DNA from: Dryomyza anilis
Taxonomy: Eukaryota; Arthropoda; Insecta; Diptera; Dryomyzidae
Direction of reading: 5' to 3'
Length of the DNA: 64,000 bases
NCBI GenBank assembly: GCA_951804985.1
Contig: OX638131.1
Coordinates: forward strand, 60,717,631-60,781,630
Below the pieces are notes generated by a model. That model was given only the letters and a program-made list of their open reading frames with translations, was not told the DNA's origin and did no database searches. Positions 24,900 through 35,349 of the stretch are shown piece by piece. A program made the position numbers and the translations under genes. How positions within the stretch are numbered: position 1 is the stretch's first letter; the number at the start of each line of letters is the position of its first letter.

Positions 24900-25640
24900 T
24901 TACAACATTATCTGCTCCAACTCAAGAGTATGTGGAGATATCATTGCTCCGAGAGCAATACGTATGCCTTTATATTCAATTCTTTGAAGTTTTAGCAATT
25001 GACTATCTGTGCAATCTAATAGAAGCGGTGCCATATATTCAAGTTTTGCACGTATTACACTTTTGTACAAAAGGATAAGACATTGCGGATCTGCGCCCCA
25101 TGAAACTCCACATAAAGCTCTAAGTACATTCATAAATTGAAAACAGCTGTGTGTAGTTTTATCCACATGATATTGTAGATTTAAATGCTTATTAAAAACA
25201 AATCCTAGAAAATTAAAATTGTCGACAAATTGTGATTGTATGTTTAGATTGTGGTTATACAATCTTTTCTTATTTCTTCTAGAGAAAATCATAGCCTTAG
25301 ACTTGTTAGGCGACAGTGACAATTATCGACAATTGTTGAATTTATCATTTATTAAATCAATTGCAGATTAAGATAGCTTGATTTAAAGAACTGTCTATGT
25401 AAAAATAACGATATCGTCTGCATATGCTAGTATATCCGTATTGATGAGAGAAAATAAACTGTTTATATAAACATTAAAGCAAAGTGGACTTAATACAGCA
25501 CCCTGAGGAATACCAGTAAACGACCTTCTACATATAGTACCAGAAGACGATTGAATAATTAATTCTTTATGGATAGATAAGCTGTAAATGATTTCACAAA
25601 GATGATTAGGTAATCTTGAGCTGCGTAAGTCCATCTGAAA
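24900..25640 (-). pseudogene. I-like LINE ORF2: reverse transcriptase, palm and thumb
   Basis: 25,634-25,395 (minus) reads GIPQGAVLSPLCFNVYINSL and ILAYADDIVIFT, which are reverse transcriptase blocks including the intact catalytic YADD. After a frameshift, 25,322-24,900 reads LSPNKSKAMIFSR, NFLGFVFNKHLN, ALCGVSWGADP and LYKSVIRAKLEYMAPL, the thumb. The fingers and first palm motif are missing. At about 25,650 the linker (NPWWNTKCKK) joins almost directly to the later RT segment, so roughly the first half of the RT has been deleted. Confidence 0.85.
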
Positions 25641-25970
25641 ATTGTTGAAGACAATGAAATTGGATCTGGTTTTTTAACATTTATGCCACGGAAGATTTTA
25701 ATTTTATCCCATAACTCACCAACAGATATATCAGAACTGATTTATTCACAGAACAATTTCCAGCCATTTCTCTTTTCCTGACGAATAGTATAAATATAAT
25801 TTTCTTAGCTGCTTTTAGCGCATAAAATTTTCACGTGAAGGATTCTTTTTAAATTTAGGAAAACGAAGAATTTGATTTGCAGATGCCTTCTTACACTTAG
25901 TATTCCACCAAGGATTATCTGTATGATTTTTAATTTTTGTATTTTTTAAAGATTTAAAGTGGTCAAAAAA

Positions 25971-26630
25971 TTATTTAGAAAATGTATTAAATTTATCCGA
26001 TTCATCTGATGTTAAAAATTCATTGCTGTGAATAATGTTATATATTTTTTCATTAATGATTCTTTTACTAATGTTTTTAGGTATCAAAAACTCTCTTCTT
26101 GCCACCACAGTAGTTGCCTGGAAATTCAGATCAATTTCAATACCACAGTGATTGCTTCCAAGACACTCATTTAAAGTTTTCCAAGTGGAAACCAATGATA
26201 GACTTGAAGAGCAAACTGAAATGTCAATCGAGGATGGTCTAGTGCAGCCAAAAAATGTTGAAGTACCATTGTTCAAAAGCACAAGATTGTTATTTTCAAT
26301 AAAGTCTAACAAAATCTTACCTTTTGTATCACATGAGGAGTTGCCCCAGCATGTGTGATGTGCATTGAAATCACCACATATAAGTAAATGTGAATTAATA
26401 GGTAAACCCGAAAGTAAATCATTTAGATGAGATATGGAAAACACTGCTGATGGTGGAATGTAGATAGAAATAATTTTTAATGTTCCTTGTGAACAGCTAA
26501 TTTCACAAGCAACAGCTTCGATATTAGAACGAATTGTAGAAATGGTAATTGCTTTATATTGAATATTGTTTTTAATTAGTATAGAAACACCACCACCAAA
26601 AGTGACAGTGTCCCTATCCCTTAATGGCAT
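25971..26630 (-). pseudogene. I-like LINE ORF2: endonuclease domain
   Basis: Open over 219 codons, with GGGVSILIKN, KIISIYIPPS, LLICGDFNAHHTCWG, SIDISVCSSSL and SNHCGIEI. The final motif is SNH rather than the usual SDH, losing a catalytic Asp. The N-terminal third (first Asn and catalytic Glu motifs) is missing because the frame opens directly at the middle of the domain. Confidence 0.85.
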
Positions 26631-26703
26631 TAACTGTTGATGATTGGTGAGATTGTGGTTGTGGAGCGTATTTCATTTTATTTACAGATGCTATATGTTC
26701 ATA

Positions 26704-27848
26704 TTAGTTGTTTTTTTTTTGAGAAGCTTGAATTTTAGCTTTCTCAAGTTTTACCTTTTTAATGGCTTTTCTTTTTTCGCAATTATACGATGAGACATCG
26801 TGAAATTCATGACAGTTAATGCAAATGGGTAGCCGCGGTAGCTCAGTGGTTAGTGCGTTGGACTGCGAGCCGAAAGGTCCCCGGTTCAAGCCTGGACTGG
26901 GGCTAACAACATCTTTTCATAGAAACATTTTTCTATACCGCGCTACCTCGGCAGTAAATGGCAAACCTACGAGAGTAAAACATTGCCTATGAAAAGCTCT
27001 CACCCGCCTTTCGGATTTGGCACTAAACTGTAGGTCCCACCACTTTGAGTATAAATATAACACGCACAGCTCAAAATGGTGAGAGAGCTCGGCCGAAGTT
27101 CTTATAGGACTGTAGTTCCAAACTATAATTATTATTATTAATGCAAATGGGTAAAGCATCACATTGACCTTCGTGAGTCTTTCCGCACTTGGAACAAATT
27201 TTATTAATACGATTGCAAACCTTCTCTGTATGGTTGTAGCGCCAACATTTACGGCACTGTATAATAGGTTCTACATACGCTTTTACTGGATATATAATGC
27301 ATCCAATGGGAAGGCAATTTATCTCCAGCAAAAGATACCAAAATCAAATCAAGATCAACTCTCTTATTTTTGCCTTAGTGAAACGACGCACCTCAGTGAC
27401 GTCAGTGTACTTGGGCTAAATGCCATATTCTGGGAATTTTTTAATTTTTAAGAATTTGTAAATGTTCTCTTCAGAATAATCTGGTTTCGCTGGGATGTTA
27501 ATCACTTCTTTGATTTCGCACAATTCTGCTGGAATGAAAGTGCGGTAGTTTTCCCTGAGGAAACCATCTTTAGCAATGTTGTTAACTACATCTCTCAAAG
27601 CAGAAACAATTTTTTTTTTTTTTTCTTATAAAGAAAATATCAATTTCTTCATGCTTCTCATAAACGTATTTACTAAGCTTAACTAATGGCAAAGTATTTT
27701 TGCCTGGAAAAGCTTGAACAAAAATTTCATACTCCTTCAATGGATGATAGTATTGTCGAATACGAAAATCCACAATCTTATCGGGTCGAGCGCCGTCCGA
27801 TACAGAAATGTCTTTTCTGTTTAGAAAAGTAATCTCTGGCCAAACCAT
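26704..27848 (-). pseudogene. I-like LINE ORF1 (gag-like), interrupted by a SINE
   Basis: The start at 27,848 (MVWPEITFLNRKD) is followed by a frameshift in a T-run at about 27,611, then NIAKDGFLRENYRTFIP, a stop, and the nucleocapsid part. The three CCHC-type knuckles are CRKCWRYNHTEKVC, CSKCGKTHEGQC and CINCHEFHDVSSYNC. The third is split after LPICIN by the SINE. The target duplication makes LPICIN readable on both sides. A Lys-rich tail ends at 26,704. In the I group such proteins bind the element RNA. Confidence 0.88.
26832..27137 (+). mobile_element. tRNA-derived SINE, copy 2
   Basis: It starts GCCGCGGTAGCTCAGTGG. The A box is TAGCTCAGTGG (26,839-26,849) and the B box GGTTCAAGCC (26,883-26,892). 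The body is shared with 7,441-7,741 and the tail is (ATT)n. The 16 bp TTAATGCAAATGGGTA occurs at 26,816-26,831 and 27,138-27,153, giving an unusually clear target-site duplication (a few tail bases are ambiguous). It interrupts the gag-like ORF1 of the minus-strand LINE, so it is younger than that LINE. Confidence 0.95.
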
Positions 27849-27850
27849 GA

Positions 27851-29146
27851 TAACTTATACAGCTTTTAATCAAAAATAGAAAAATTAAAAAATTTGCGAA
27901 TTGAAGAAAATACGTGTTAACCTCACCAGTGTCAAATCAAAAGTCTCTTGTGTTTGTTTTGAAAAGTTTTACGCCCTTTTCTAAAGACAAGTCTATAAGT
28001 TATGCGTTTGGATTTTTTTGAATATTTTACGCCTTTTGGAGCTTAAATCTATACATTTCACCTTTTTGTTAAAATTACTATCTATAGATTGCTAATATTT
28101 CTTTAATTTTGCGACTTTTGAAATAAACTTTAAATTAAAATCAGCTTTTTGACATTTTAATCTTTGTTGAAATTGTTCAAAATAGCGGGTATACTTTTAT
28201 TTTGAAGTTGACTTTAAATTGTCTACGATATGTGCCATTGTATTTTGACAAAGATTCTGAAGAATACACAATTCGAGTTTTAAATATTTTGAGTTATATA
28301 TCAAAATGTCCCAAGACAACAAATTTTGCAGGGTCAATGCTGTTTAGAAACCTTTTTTCGACATATTTCAAACAGACAAAGGTGGAGTTTGTATCACAAG
28401 CTGTCTGTTTTCTGGCCGACCTACCATTAAAATTCCAAAAAACTTTACAATCTGCTTTATACTTCCCAAAACATTCTATTTATCTGTGAGTTCGTCGGAA
28501 ATATGCCCGAAATATTCCTGAAAAATTACAGAAATTTTGTCTCGATGTATCAATATTAAATTAAATTTAAACATTATAGGCGCGTAACCATAAACAATTT
28601 GAAGTCAACTTTAAAAATAAATTCGACTTTTTTTGACAATATTTGTAAAGAATAAATCAATAAATCAATCAACAAAATACTTTTACATTTAAATTTGACT
28701 TTAAATTGTCTATAATAATACGACATAGATTTTAGAAAATATAAGTATTTCTTTGTATTTATATCCTCGTTGTAAATCTAAAAGTCCAAATACCATTTTA
28801 AAAAACAAATTTATATGGCTGAAAATGGAATAAAACCGATATTGAAACAAAATTTATTTGGTGACTTTTAGTTCTATAATGACAATTTATAATAATAAAT
28901 CTGACCGAAAGTTTATAGGCATAAATCCGATGTATACGTTTACAGTCTTTTTGAATTTAAAAAAATCTGTATTAAATTAATTTAATAATTGGTCAAGTAA
29001 CAATTACCTTTTACTTCTTGAATAAATGGTACAAAAAAATAGGTGAAACGTCAAACTTGGTACTTGTACATAAAAAAAAAAATAAAATTAAAATATTTTG
29101 GATTTATGGTTTCCGAAATATGCTTACTTGAAAAGTGAAAATAATC
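27851..29146. other. Unassigned AT-rich DNA
   Basis: No gene family was recognised. A plus-strand frame of 95 codons at 28,202-28,489 is open but shows no motif that I can name. TTGACTTTAAATTGTCTA occurs twice, near 28,208 and 28,687, suggesting an old internal duplication. TTTTACGCC occurs near 27,970 and 28,027. Confidence 0.4.
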
Positions 29147-29325
29147 ATTAACCAGTTGGGAAGGTTAGATCACATGAGAAATTTTAAAGTAGGGACATTT
29201 TAAAGTAGGTGTTATTATGCGTGAAAATATTATTTTTATGTATTTGAGCATGAAGTCAATATATATTTGACCAAGAAAGTTTACCTATGCACGTATACAG
29301 TAAAATTTATAGGTATTTGAATATA
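29147..29325 (-). mobile_element. GTCY element fragment, copy 2
   Basis: AACCAGTTGGGAAGGTTAGA and AAATTTTAAAGTAGG at the left are the inverse of the right end of the copy at 55,234-55,946. AGTCAATATATATTTGACCA and the following bases match the middle of that copy, also inverted. About 500 bp of the family consensus is missing, including the (GTCY)n tract. Confidence 0.7.
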
Positions 29326-30058
29326 CAGCTGTGAAAATAATAGCAGCGCTCTTCCATAAATTATAAATTACATTTTTTAGAAGTGTTGCGTAATAAGAAC
29401 AATAAATTATTTTTATAATTTACATGTATTGGAATTATGTCATTTCGATGCCGTCTTATTTTGCCATATTCTTAACCTATTTCAAAAAATATGGTATCTT
29501 TTGTAAATGAGTCATGAATTTAGGTGTGAAAAATAATAGCAGCGATACCAAACTTGTTACAAAATCCATTATTTTCCTAAATTTGACTGTTATTCCTTTT
29601 AGTGTTTTTGTATATTTTTGCACATACAATTATCTTTAAAATGATATGAAACACATATCTTTTTAGATTATTATTACTAACTAGTAAAAGTATGCGCAAC
29701 TAGCATAAAAAATAATATATTTTGATTGAAATCAAAGGTTAAAATTATATAAATGGTTAATTTCTGGATACAATATCTTTGATAATATCCACGACAGGAG
29801 TTACATTTTTATTCCAGAATGTAGTTAATAAAGTCTACTTTAGAAAAAGTGGTTCAATAAGAATATTGATGTGTTTAAATTTCATTAAATGTGGTTTACT
29901 AAAATCTTAAAATATTTTAGAATAAATTTTCACAAAAATTGGATTTTGAATTGTAATATCTCTTCAACTTTAGAAGTTAGCTGATTGATTTTTTTTTGTT
30001 TGGTAAATATTTGTATACACGTTATTCTATGTAAGGACAATTTAAGGACTAAGGACAT
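29326..30058. other. Unassigned DNA with two Tc1-like terminal motifs
   Basis: CAGCTGTGAAAATAATAGCA at about 29,329 and GTGTGAAAAATAATAGCAGC at about 29,524 look like ends of Tc1-type elements. They are in direct rather than inverted orientation and no transposase lies between, so this may be two solo ends of decayed MITEs. The rest is AT-rich. Confidence 0.35.
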
Positions 30059-30830
30059 TAGGCGATTTTTTTTTAGTTCAGAGCAAATGGAGTAGAGCAC
30101 AAACTGTCAAAATTTGTGCTTCGTGTATTTTTATTTGGTCGGAGCAGTCAGTGCTTTAAACTCGTGTTTTTTTATTGACACAAAGCGCTCGCTGAACGTG
30201 CTCGACGTGCACTGAATTAATTATTCGAGCAGATCGAGCACAAGCAAAATACGTCCCTGCCACTTCTTTTTCTTTCGCAAATGACAGATGAAAACTGAAA
30301 CTAAGGGTGTGTGCGAATTCGACTAAATTGCTGACTAAACTAAATTGAAGGGCTTTTCATTCGATCGGTAACCGGTAATTGTTAAAGTCCATAATCGATC
30401 GATTATCAATTGTCTGTTTGCTGTCATCCAATTTAGTTCAATTTAGTCCGCTCAAAAATTTGCTAAATTCAAAAGTCGAACACTGCATTACCGACAAAAT
30501 TTAGTTTAGTCAGCAATTTAGTCGAATTCGCACACACCCTAAAAGTGATAAAATTATAAAATGAAGTCATTGGACAAAAAAAAAGTGGCATAATAAGATA
30601 TAAAGTCAATTATTTACTAATCAGTCATTAGTGTTAAATAGTTTTATTTATATACAGGTGCAAAAAATTAGAAATGACAAATGTTATTAGAAAGGTGCCC
30701 TAGTCAAAGTGTAACAAAATTAACACAGAAAAAACAGAGTAGCTCGGCGAATGCACTGTTCAGTGAAGAATCAGTCTGCACTGGCTACACTGAACGTACT
30801 GCACTGAACTAATAAAAAATAAAACGCTTA
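30059..30830. mobile_element. Foldback-type element with GTGCTCG/AGTGCA arrays
   Basis: The left side (TTAGGCGATTTTTTTT then AGTTCAGAGCA) and right side (TGCACTGAACTAAT then AATAAAACGCT) are imperfect inverses. Inner arms carry GTGCTCGACGTGCACTG, CGAGCAGATCGAGCAC and TGCACTGTTCAGTG. A MITE at 30,305-30,539 is nested in its middle. Non-coding. This is the same design as the other array-bearing elements of the window. Confidence 0.55.
30305..30539. mobile_element. MITE with 42 bp perfect terminal inverted repeats, PIF/Harbinger-like
   Basis: The ends begin GGGTGTGTGCGAATTCGACT and are identical when inverted for 42 bases. They are flanked by TAA at 30,302-30,304 and 30,540-30,542. A 3 bp TAA duplication and G-starting ends suit PIF/Harbinger. 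Length is 235 bp. The core contains ATCGATCGATTATC. The perfect repeats imply recent activity. Confidence 0.85.
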
Positions 30831-31149
30831 TTAAAGGACTATTTTTGAAAAAACAATTTTATCGCTTTTGTTGCTATTTTTTATGAACCATTATGTAAAA
30901 CTTTTATAAGTTTTTTTTAGTGTAAAAACTTAATAGTTTATGCAAAAAAATATTACATTCAACTTATTATTAAAAAAAATCAAAAAACCCAAAAAATTAT
31001 TAAACCGTGATATTTAATAAAATGTCCCAACGACTTTTTATTTATTTTCAACTTAAAATACTCGGGAGAGATATCCGACACATTTTCTTGAATAATTTGG
31101 GGTGTGCATCAACTTTTGGTTGAGAGTGTTTTAGGCAGGAGTGCAGAAT
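30831..31149. other. AT-rich DNA, nothing recognised
   Basis: Mostly A/T runs up to the point where homology to the right palindrome arm begins. Confidence 0.4.
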
Positions 31150-31356
31150 TTCTTTTACATCTATATCTTTTTACATATGGAGTAATAATAATTTTATTGA
31201 AAATAGTCGTTAAAAGTTCAAAAATTTTCTTTAAGCTCTTTGCGCAACATCACAGGATCACTTTTTTTAAAGGATTCTTCTTAGATTTAGAGGTCCTAGT
31301 TTCAAAAAGTCGACGCGGAGCGAAAGAAAAAATAGTTCTAGATTTTTCATACAAAT

Positions 31357-31702
31357 TTCACGAAACGAGTAGAAGGTTCTCAAAACAAGTCGAAGCTTGT
31401 CGAAACGTGTCGAACTGATGCCTGCAGTATATAAGGCCGACGCATCTAAGGCACAGCACTTCAGTTGTGATTTGATAGTGAACTAGTGCGTCTCGTGAGT
31501 GAACATTGTTAAGCCAAATTGTATAAATTCAGCAGTTGATATAAGTGATTATTCTTTAAGTTGTTATTTAAATAAATAAAGTTAATTAATACTAGGTGAA
31601 ATAATACTAGTTAAAACCAAATATTAGTGTGTTTTTATTTTGTGCACAATCCAGCGATACGAACTCGTAGAACTGTTTTCCGTAGACTGAATTTTCGTAA
31701 CA
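31357..31702 (+). repeat. 5' LTR of gypsy-type element A, 5'-truncated
   Basis: 346 bp match the 3' part of the 546 bp LTR at 37,257-37,802. The first ~200 bp are missing and replaced by flank ending TTTTTCATACAAAT. It contains TATATAAGG at 31,428-31,436, a TCAGTT initiator-like site at 31,461 and an AATAAATAAAG polyadenylation signal near 31,573. It ends TTTTCGTAACA, just before the primer-binding site. Confidence 0.92.
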
Positions 31703-31703
31703 T

Positions 31704-31721
31704 TGGTGTCAGAAGTGGGAT
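31704..31721 (+). other. Primer-binding site of gypsy-type element A
   Basis: TGGTGTCAGAAGTGGGAT starts two bases after the LTR. Its complement ends TTCTGACACCA, which fits a tRNA whose acceptor stem starts GTCAGAA, probably a tRNA-Leu. That assignment is from recall. Confidence 0.8.
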
Positions 31722-31732
31722 TGTGATACAAA

Positions 31733-32937
31733 ATGGTTAAATTTGATCAACTTAAAGTCGACCAGCTAAAGAAGGAGCTGGCGATTCATAATCTTCCAAC
31801 TACAGGTACGAAAGTAGAGCTACAAAAGCATCTAATGGAAGAATTAGAGAACCAAGGCTTTGACCTCGCAGAGCACCAGTTTGAAGTGGAAGCTGCAAGA
31901 ACGTCATCGAAAAGTGTGGACACGGAGCAAAAAGTACAGTCCCAAAGTTTGATATGAGCCAGTTGTCAGAGCAAAACAACAACAGCTTCAAAAAAATTCC
32001 AACAAAATGGAACAGAAGCTTCAAGAAAATTCCAACAAATTAGATCAAAAATTTCTAGAAAATTAAAACAATTCCAAGAAAATGGAACAGAAGCTTCAAG
32101 AAAATTCCAAACAGCTTCTAGAAAATTCAAATCAGCTTAAAACTGAACTTCAAGAAAATTCCATTCAGCTCAAAGCAGAGCTTCTAGAGAATTCCAACAA
32201 ACATCAAATAAAAATGGAGGAAAAGATGCAGGAACATTCGAAACAACTTTTGGAAGTTTCGAATACGCTCCATGTCAAAAATAAGGAGCTTGAGGCGCAT
32301 GTAAATGACATGGAAGTGAGCGTTGACGATAAGATTCAAAGATTGGAAAATAACGTTGATGAGAAATGTCAAGGAATCGACAAAAAGCTGCAGAAAATTC
32401 AAAAGGACTTCGATATGTTGCAGTTAAATGGACCCACAAAGCATTTTGTTAGTGGTACGAGGCTAAAATCGCCAATTTACGATGGACCCACAGCGTTCAA
32501 CATTTTCAAGCTGCAATTTGAGACCACGGCTGCAAGTAATCGATTGTTGTGTAATCGCTTATTGTGTCCCTGAAAGGAGGCGCAGCCGAAGTATTGCAGA
32601 CTGTTCCAGAAAGCGATAAAAACAGTTACACATCGGTTATGTCTGCACTGCAACGCAAATACGGCAGTGATCACATGAAGCAGATCTACAGGATGGGGTT
32701 TAAGGGACGAATACAACGAATACAACTAAACATTGCAGGCGTATGCGTAGTATTGATGTGGAGAACGATGACTTATTTCAAGTAGTGTGCCAAGCGGTTA
32801 AAGCAGGCAATAAATCGGAACACACTGCTGCCAACCGAGACACCCAATTTAAAGGTAAATGCTACAACTGTTATACATATGGGCATATGACACGTGATTG
32901 TCGTAAAACGCAAGCTCTCAATAAATCAATCTGCAGA
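31733..32937 (+). pseudogene. Gypsy-type element A: gag
   Basis: Starts MVKFDQLKVDQLKKELAIHN, which resembles a SAP-like helical pair (LKKELAIHNLPTTGTK), and continues with a coiled-coil tract rich in QLLENSNQL and KLQENS repeats. The capsid part reads PIYDGPTAFNIFKLQFET and GGAAEVLQTVPES. It ends in the zinc knuckle CYNCYTYGHMTRDC at about 32,866. Frameshifts at about 31,950 and 32,560 and a stop at 32,064 break it. A jump after FKGRIQR indicates a capsid deletion also present in element B. The product would be the particle protein. Confidence 0.88.
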
Positions 32938-33009
32938 TGAACCCCGACATGGTGAAAGACAGGATCATGTCAAAAATAACGTAAATTTGAATCAATCTTT
33001 AAACTAAAA

Positions 33010-33178
33010 CGAGTCAGTTCTGCGGGGCACGATCTGACTCCCATAACCGATTGCCCGAGAATCTCCATTTCACAAATTGCTCGAAAGCCAAATGGCTTAA
33101 CTGTCGAAGGACTCATTGATTGTACAGCACATATGGTAACATTGGATACGCGAGCTTCACACTCAATAATAAGAAGTA
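33010..33178 (+). pseudogene. Gypsy-type element A: protease N-terminal fragment
   Basis: Reads ISQIARKPNGLTVEGLIDCT followed by HMVTLDTR, the start of a retroviral-type aspartic protease, and is cut at 33,178 by a LINE insertion. The usual active-site triad DTG is replaced by DCT here, as it is in element B. Remaining protease (35,350-35,404) follows the LINE and is fused by a deletion of about 1 kb to late reverse transcriptase. Confidence 0.75.
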
Positions 33179-33286
33179 ACCTGGTTAAGACTAGTTGAGC
33201 TGCACATCAGAAAAACATCGCTGTCAAGGTACTCACTATCATCAAGACAACATGCCTACCAACGTGGAAAATCCTGTGAAACAGCA

Positions 33287-34284
33287 TTGCAACATCTGGT
33301 TGGCCGGATCGAGCATGCTTTTCAGAGGAAGATGTACGTGATGGGCATATTTGTTGACATCGAGGGTGCTTTTGATAATGCGACTTTTGATGGAATGTGT
33401 GACGCAGCTAGAAGGCATGGAATAGATGAAACATTGGTCAAATGGCTAAGGTCAATGCTAATGTTTAGGACCATCACTTCTGAGGCGGAGTGCGGTCAGT
33501 ATATTATGGCAGGGGTGAATAGAGGTTGTCCTCAAGGAGGCGTTCTCTCCCCCCTGCTCTGGTGTATGCTGGTTGACTCTCTAGTCAACGATCTCGATGG
33601 ACCAAGTGTCTATTCCCAGGCCTATGTAGATGATGTTTCCATTCTTGCCATAGGCTTTTCCCTCAATGAGGTCTGTGTTAAAACACAAAACTCATTGAAC
33701 CGAATTGACAGCTGGTGTACTGCAAACGGACTTTCCGTCAACCCTCACAAAACAGGAATTGTTCTTTTCACTAGGAAAAGAATAATGACAGGATTATCTC
33801 TACCAGTACTTAAGGGTGTCACTATTCCTATGTCTAACGAAGTAAAATATCTGGGCTTAACTCTAGATAGTAAACTACTTTGGACAAAACATGTTGAAAA
33901 TAAAATTTCGCGAGCATTGAATGCCTTCTGGCAATGCAGAGGAATTTTTGGGAAGACATGGGACTATCGCCGAGCAAAACCTTATGGATTTACACGGCAA
34001 TGATAAGACCGATAATATCATATGCATCGGTAGTCTGGTGGAACAAGCTGTCGCGAAAATGCGTGACAACTAGTCTTGCCAAGATTCAGAGAACCGTGTG
34101 TCTGGGTGTTACGGGTGCCTTTCCCACTACACCTGGTCCAGCACTGAATGCAATCTTAAACCTACCACCACTTGACATCTTCATCAGAGGCGAAGCCATG
34201 AAAGGCTGCTGGAGACTAAAAGAGGTGGTTTCTGGTTTAATGTTCCCTGGAATATCTCTGACATTGCACTTGACCCTCTATTAG
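33287..34284 (+). pseudogene. Reverse transcriptase of the inserted LINE
   Basis: Reads VDIEGAFDNATFDGM (first catalytic Asp region), GCPQGGVLSPLLWCMLVDSL, AYVDDVSILAIG (catalytic YVDD), LSVNPHKTGIVLFTRK and VKYLGLTLDSKLLWTKHV. A one-base shift at about 33,965 moves to a second frame with IRPIISYASVVWWNK and ATSLAKIQRTVCLG-type thumb sequence. N-terminal fingers are missing. The motif set fits R1/LOA/I-type LINEs. Confidence 0.88.
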
Positions 34285-34301
34285 ACATCTGTCTACTGGA
34301 G

Positions 34302-35282
34302 ATGCCCTCTGATGCAATGATAACAGAAATATTACCAAGACGAAATTTTGAGGTCTGCCAACCTGACATTCAAGACTGGCTAACGCCTGACTGTGAGCCA
34401 GGTAGAGGGTCACACCGCATTTTCACAGACGGCTCCAGAACCGATCAGGGATCTGGTGCTGGAGTGTTTGTGGAACCGGATGACCGCAGACTTCACTTCG
34501 CCTTAGGCGACAATGCCTCGGTATTTCAAGCCGAAGTCTATGCTATACTTATGGCTATGGACTACATTGCGGATAATAGATGGCAGAACAGGGCTATATC
34601 AGTTTGCAGCGATAGGCAGGCTGCTCTTATGGCTTTGAACAACCAGGTCATCACATCCAAAATTGTACGTCAATGCAGATCACGTCTCAATTGTGTTGGT
34701 AAATACAATACAGTGAAACTGATTTGGGTGCCGGGCCATAAAGGAGTTTCGGGCAATGAAACATCTGACGAACTAGCACGTGCTGGATCTGAGGATAATC
34801 CATTTGGACCAGAACCTGTGCTTGGACTACCTGCATCTACGGGAAAATTCGTCATCAGCTCTTGGGTCGCCTCTGCACACAAGAGCAGATGGCTGAATGA
34901 GACTAAATGCAGATTCTCCAAGCTCATGTCACCGACGATAACCAAAAGATCGGCCTCGTTTCTACTTTCCTTAAGTAGAAAGGAGTGCAGAAAACTGACG
35001 GGAGTTCTAACGGGACACAACGCATGTGAAAAACACATGAACGCAATCGGCCTGGCCGAAAGCGCCTTATGTTCTGCCTGCTACGAAGAAACTGGCACCA
35101 CAGAGCACTATCTCTGTGACTGTCCAGCATTTTCTAGAATTAGAAGGCAGATCTTTGGCACAGACGTGATGAGAGAGGATCAGCTTCACTCTCTATCACA
35201 CAATAGCCTTCTTAGATTCAATAATGAATCTAAGAAGTATCATTTAAAACCAGGGAACTGGGTCACAGCACAATGGATATAA
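34302..35282 (+). CDS. RNase H and C-terminal region of the inserted LINE
   Basis: An open frame of 326 codons with IFTDGSRTDQGSGAGVFV (first Asp), FQAEVYAILMAMDYI (Glu), VCSDRQAALMALN (Asp) and LIWVPGHKGVSGNETSDELA (terminal His/Asp). These are the complete acidic set of RNase H. It is followed by LTGHNACEKHMNAIGLAESA and a CSACYEETGTTEHYLCDCP zinc motif. It ends just before the poly(A). It is open, but separated from the RT by frameshift, so this is a fragment of ORF2 and not an independent gene. Confidence 0.85.
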   Translation: MPSDAMITEILPRRNFEVCQPDIQDWLTPDCEPGRGSHRIFTDGSRTDQGSGAGVFVEPDDRRLHFALGDNASVFQAEVYAILMAMDYIADNRWQNRAISVCSDRQAALMALNNQVITSKIVRQCRSRLNCVGKYNTVKLIWVPGHKGVSGNETSDELARAGSEDNPFGPEPVLGLPASTGKFVISSWVASAHKSRWLNETKCRFSKLMSPTITKRSASFLLSLSRKECRKLTGVLTGHNACEKHMNAIGLAESALCSACYEETGTTEHYLCDCPAFSRIRRQIFGTDVMREDQLHSLSHNSLLRFNNESKKYHLKPGNWVTAQWI

Positions 35283-35349
35283 CCCTGTCTGAGTGCTGTG
35301 GCTCTATTTTTTATCCCACATTAAAAAAAAAAAAAAAAACCTGGTTAAG

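Larger units (their letters stand above)
23757..27850 (-). mobile_element. I-like LINE, two ORFs, broken and internally deleted
   Basis: Read right to left, this is a gag-like ORF1 with three zinc knuckles, then endonuclease, reverse transcriptase, RNase H and a C-terminal Cys/His region, ending in poly(A). The domain order and the RNase H place it in the I group of LINEs. It has several frameshifts and deletions, and a SINE insertion at 26,832-27,137. No part is continuous enough to be active. Details are in the domain entries. Confidence 0.88.
33190..35338 (+). mobile_element. LINE with RT and RNase H, 5'-truncated, inserted in element A
   Basis: ACCTGGTTAAG occurs at 33,179-33,189 and 35,339-35,349, giving an 11 bp target duplication in the gypsy protease. 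The insert ends in 17 A. It carries the C-terminal two-thirds of a reverse transcriptase, then RNase H and a Cys/His tail. The first 24 bases do not match the relative at 52,829. The element at 57,490-57,515 in arm B shows the same gypsy site without the insert. Confidence 0.9.

Noticed and set aside
26832..26905. A tRNA gene
   Set aside because: The A and B boxes are tRNA-like, but the sequence continues into a repeated SINE body with an (ATT)n tail and target duplications.
28202..28489. 95-codon plus-strand frame
   Set aside because: No recognisable motif, AT-rich composition, and no splice or start context that I can support.
34302..35282. Independent host RNase H gene
   Set aside because: It has a target duplication, poly(A), an adjacent reverse transcriptase and a LINE C-terminal zinc motif. 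It is the end of ORF2.
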